DNA of 15,643 nt from BS750m-G57 sp964392945 (GTDB lineage Bacteria; Planctomycetota; Phycisphaerae; SM23-33): contig CAYMSH010000121.1 in assembly GCA_964392945.1 (NCBI GenBank), positions 1 to 15,643 of the forward strand, written 5' to 3'. The notes beneath the pieces are model-generated. The model saw nothing but the letters and a program-made list of their open reading frames with translations, did not search any database and was not told where the DNA came from. This document shows, piece after piece, positions 14,350-15,643 of this stretch. Numbering within the stretch: the first letter of the stretch is position 1; each line of letters starts with the position of its first letter. The position numbers were made by a program, and so were the translations under genes.

Positions 14350-15643
14350 ATGAAATTACGCTCAACTATCCTTGTCGTTATTGTTTGCTGTCTCGCCACG
14401 TTCTCAACTTTGCGGGCCGAAGCGCCGCTGGCCGAACAACTCCCCGCCGGTTCGCTCGCGTACGTCGGATGGGCCGGGCGAAGCCTTCCGTTCGACGGAT
14501 CGCACCTGGGCCAACTGCTGCAGGAACCGGCCGTGGCGAACATGATCGGGGCGCTGAACCAGAGCATCGAAAACATGCCCGACAAGAACGTAGCACACCT
14601 CTGGGCGATCGGCGGAATAGTGTGGCAGCATCCGGTCGCAATTTCACTTATGGACCTCAAGGCCGGGCCCAACGGAGCCCCCGGGGTGTCGATGGTTCTG
14701 ATGATCGATCTGGGCAAGGATCGACCGGCGTTCGCCAAGCACCTGGAGGCTTTGATCCAGAGCGGCAACCTGCGGCTGAATCAGGCCACAATTGGGCAAG
14801 TCGCCTGCAGGACGACCGGATCGCCGCTGGGCGCCATTACGCTGGGCTACAAGGGCAACACGTTCTTCCTGACTCTGGGCGACCAGACCGCACGCAAGCT
14901 GCTGTCGGTCAAGCCCGCCACGAGCCTCAAGGCCGACAAGGCGTTCATCGCACGCAGAAAAGGCGTCTCCGGCGACGCCGAGCAGTTTGCCTATAGCGTC
15001 GATCTTGCTACGCTTCTACCCAAGGCTACGGCCCTGTTCAATGGCGCCCCGCGCGACGGCGGCCGAACAGGCAAGGCCCCGGCGACGGACAAGGTCACCC
15101 TGATCATAAACGCGCTGGGATTGGGAAAGATAACATCGGCTTCGGGGTCAACCCGCATAGTCGATAAGGGTCTTCATACCAAGACCAGAATTCTCACTCC
15201 CGCTCCGCACCGCGGCGTGCTGAAGCTTTTCACCGGCGGCAAGCTTAGCGATGCTGATCTCGCCGATGCTCCCGACGATTCGATTCTGTTTTGCGCCACG
15301 AAGTTCTCGGCCTCCGCGTTCTACGCCGAACTCCTGGAAGTAGCCAAACGCATTGAGCCCGGCGCCGAAAAGAAGATAATCAGCGCCGTGGCCCAGATGG
15401 GCGATGAGCTTGGGATATCGCTGCCCAAAGACATTCTGGCGAATCTCGGCGACACCTGGACGCTGACCAGCGCCTCTTCGCTCGGCGGGCTGGGAACCGG
15501 CACGGTCCTTACTGTTTCAGTCAAGGATTCCGCCAAGCTCGGCGCTGCTATAGGGAAGATCGAAGCGCTTATCCGCAAGAATACAGAAAGCCCGCCGCCC
15601 AGGGGCGCTCGCGTCATGCGTGCAAGGGGTCCGAGAATACAAG
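14350..15643 (+). CDS. Exported DUF3352-like protein of unknown function (3' truncated)
   Basis: The frame is open for 431 codons to the right edge, so the C-terminus is missing. A signal peptide covers about residues 1-23 (KLRSTILVVIVCCLATFSTL, cleavage probably after LRA), followed by EAPLAEQLPAGSLAYVGWAG. This opening, in which a predicted beta strand with 'P.gs..yv.w.g' follows the signal, and repeated segments such as VSMVLMIDLGKDRPAFAKHL and TVLTVSVKDSAKLGAAIGKI recall the large, poorly understood DUF3352-type secreted proteins of Planctomycetota; the family call is tentative. No enzyme motif or haem site is seen. GGAG at 14338-14341 is 8 bases before the ATG. The gene is divergent from the lipoprotein gene across 183 bases of intergenic DNA. 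Confidence 0.7.
   Translation, partial: MKLRSTILVVIVCCLATFSTLRAEAPLAEQLPAGSLAYVGWAGRSLPFDGSHLGQLLQEPAVANMIGALNQSIENMPDKNVAHLWAIGGIVWQHPVAISLMDLKAGPNGAPGVSMVLMIDLGKDRPAFAKHLEALIQSGNLRLNQATIGQVACRTTGSPLGAITLGYKGNTFFLTLGDQTARKLLSVKPATSLKADKAFIARRKGVSGDAEQFAYSVDLATLLPKATALFNGAPRDGGRTGKAPATDKVTLIINALGLGKITSASGSTRIVDKGLHTKTRILTPAPHRGVLKLFTGGKLSDADLADAPDDSILFCATKFSASAFYAELLEVAKRIEPGAEKKIISAVAQMGDELGISLPKDILANLGDTWTLTSASSLGGLGTGTVLTVSVKDSAKLGAAIGKIEALIRKNTESPPPRGARVMRARGPRIQ

Overview
The window is GC-rich bacterial DNA that most likely comes from a member of the Planctomycetota, possibly class Phycisphaerae. This is inferred from gene content and not from a marker gene. The signs are a secreted HzsA-related cytochrome carrying a SUMF1/FGE-type domain, paired exported PQQ-type beta-propeller proteins, and several poorly recognised secreted proteins. 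About eleven genes are present. Both ends are cut: a YebC/PmpR-type regulator loses its start on the left and a secreted DUF3352-like protein loses its end on the right. I see no tRNA, rRNA, CRISPR array, insertion sequence or phage gene, and no gene-free stretch longer than 300 bases.

Layout. (1) 2-436 (+): C-terminal part of a YebC-family regulator. (2) 448-3803 (-): a two-gene glycan operon, a WecA/TagO-type polyprenyl-phosphate sugar-1-phosphate transferase followed, through an ATGA overlap, by an O-antigen ligase/Wzy-type membrane protein with a helical C-terminal tail. (3) 3804-4020: a divergent control region with two inverted repeats. (4) 4021-5836 (+): an ECF sigma factor, an overlapping single-pass membrane protein that is probably its anti-sigma factor, and a membrane-anchored Lys-Pro/coiled-coil protein. 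(5) 5887-7026 (+): an IspH-type reductase of the long cyanobacterial/plant form, the last step of the MEP isoprenoid pathway. (6) 7145-9728 (+): two tandem 404-residue exported beta-propeller paralogues, each with nearly the same promoter and ribosome-site architecture and separated by an intrinsic terminator. (7) 9759-13175 (+): a 1138-residue exported protein joining an HzsA-like propeller region, two CXXCH haem sites and a C-terminal SUMF1-like domain. (8) 13177-14166 (-): a lipoprotein with an HEXXH gluzincin motif. (9) 14350-end (+): an exported protein of unknown function.

How the genes may work together. The undecaprenyl-phosphate transferase and the ligase would start and finish a surface polysaccharide. 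IspH supplies the isoprenoid precursors from which the lipid carrier is made, though it is not in the same operon. The sigma factor, putative anti-sigma factor and coiled-coil protein look like one envelope-sensing unit. The second propeller gene and the cytochrome fusion lie 30 bp apart and are probably co-transcribed, suggesting a shared periplasmic or cell-surface role. The fusion protein is the most unusual gene here: its SUMF1-like domain keeps only one of the two cysteines used by true formylglycine-generating enzymes.
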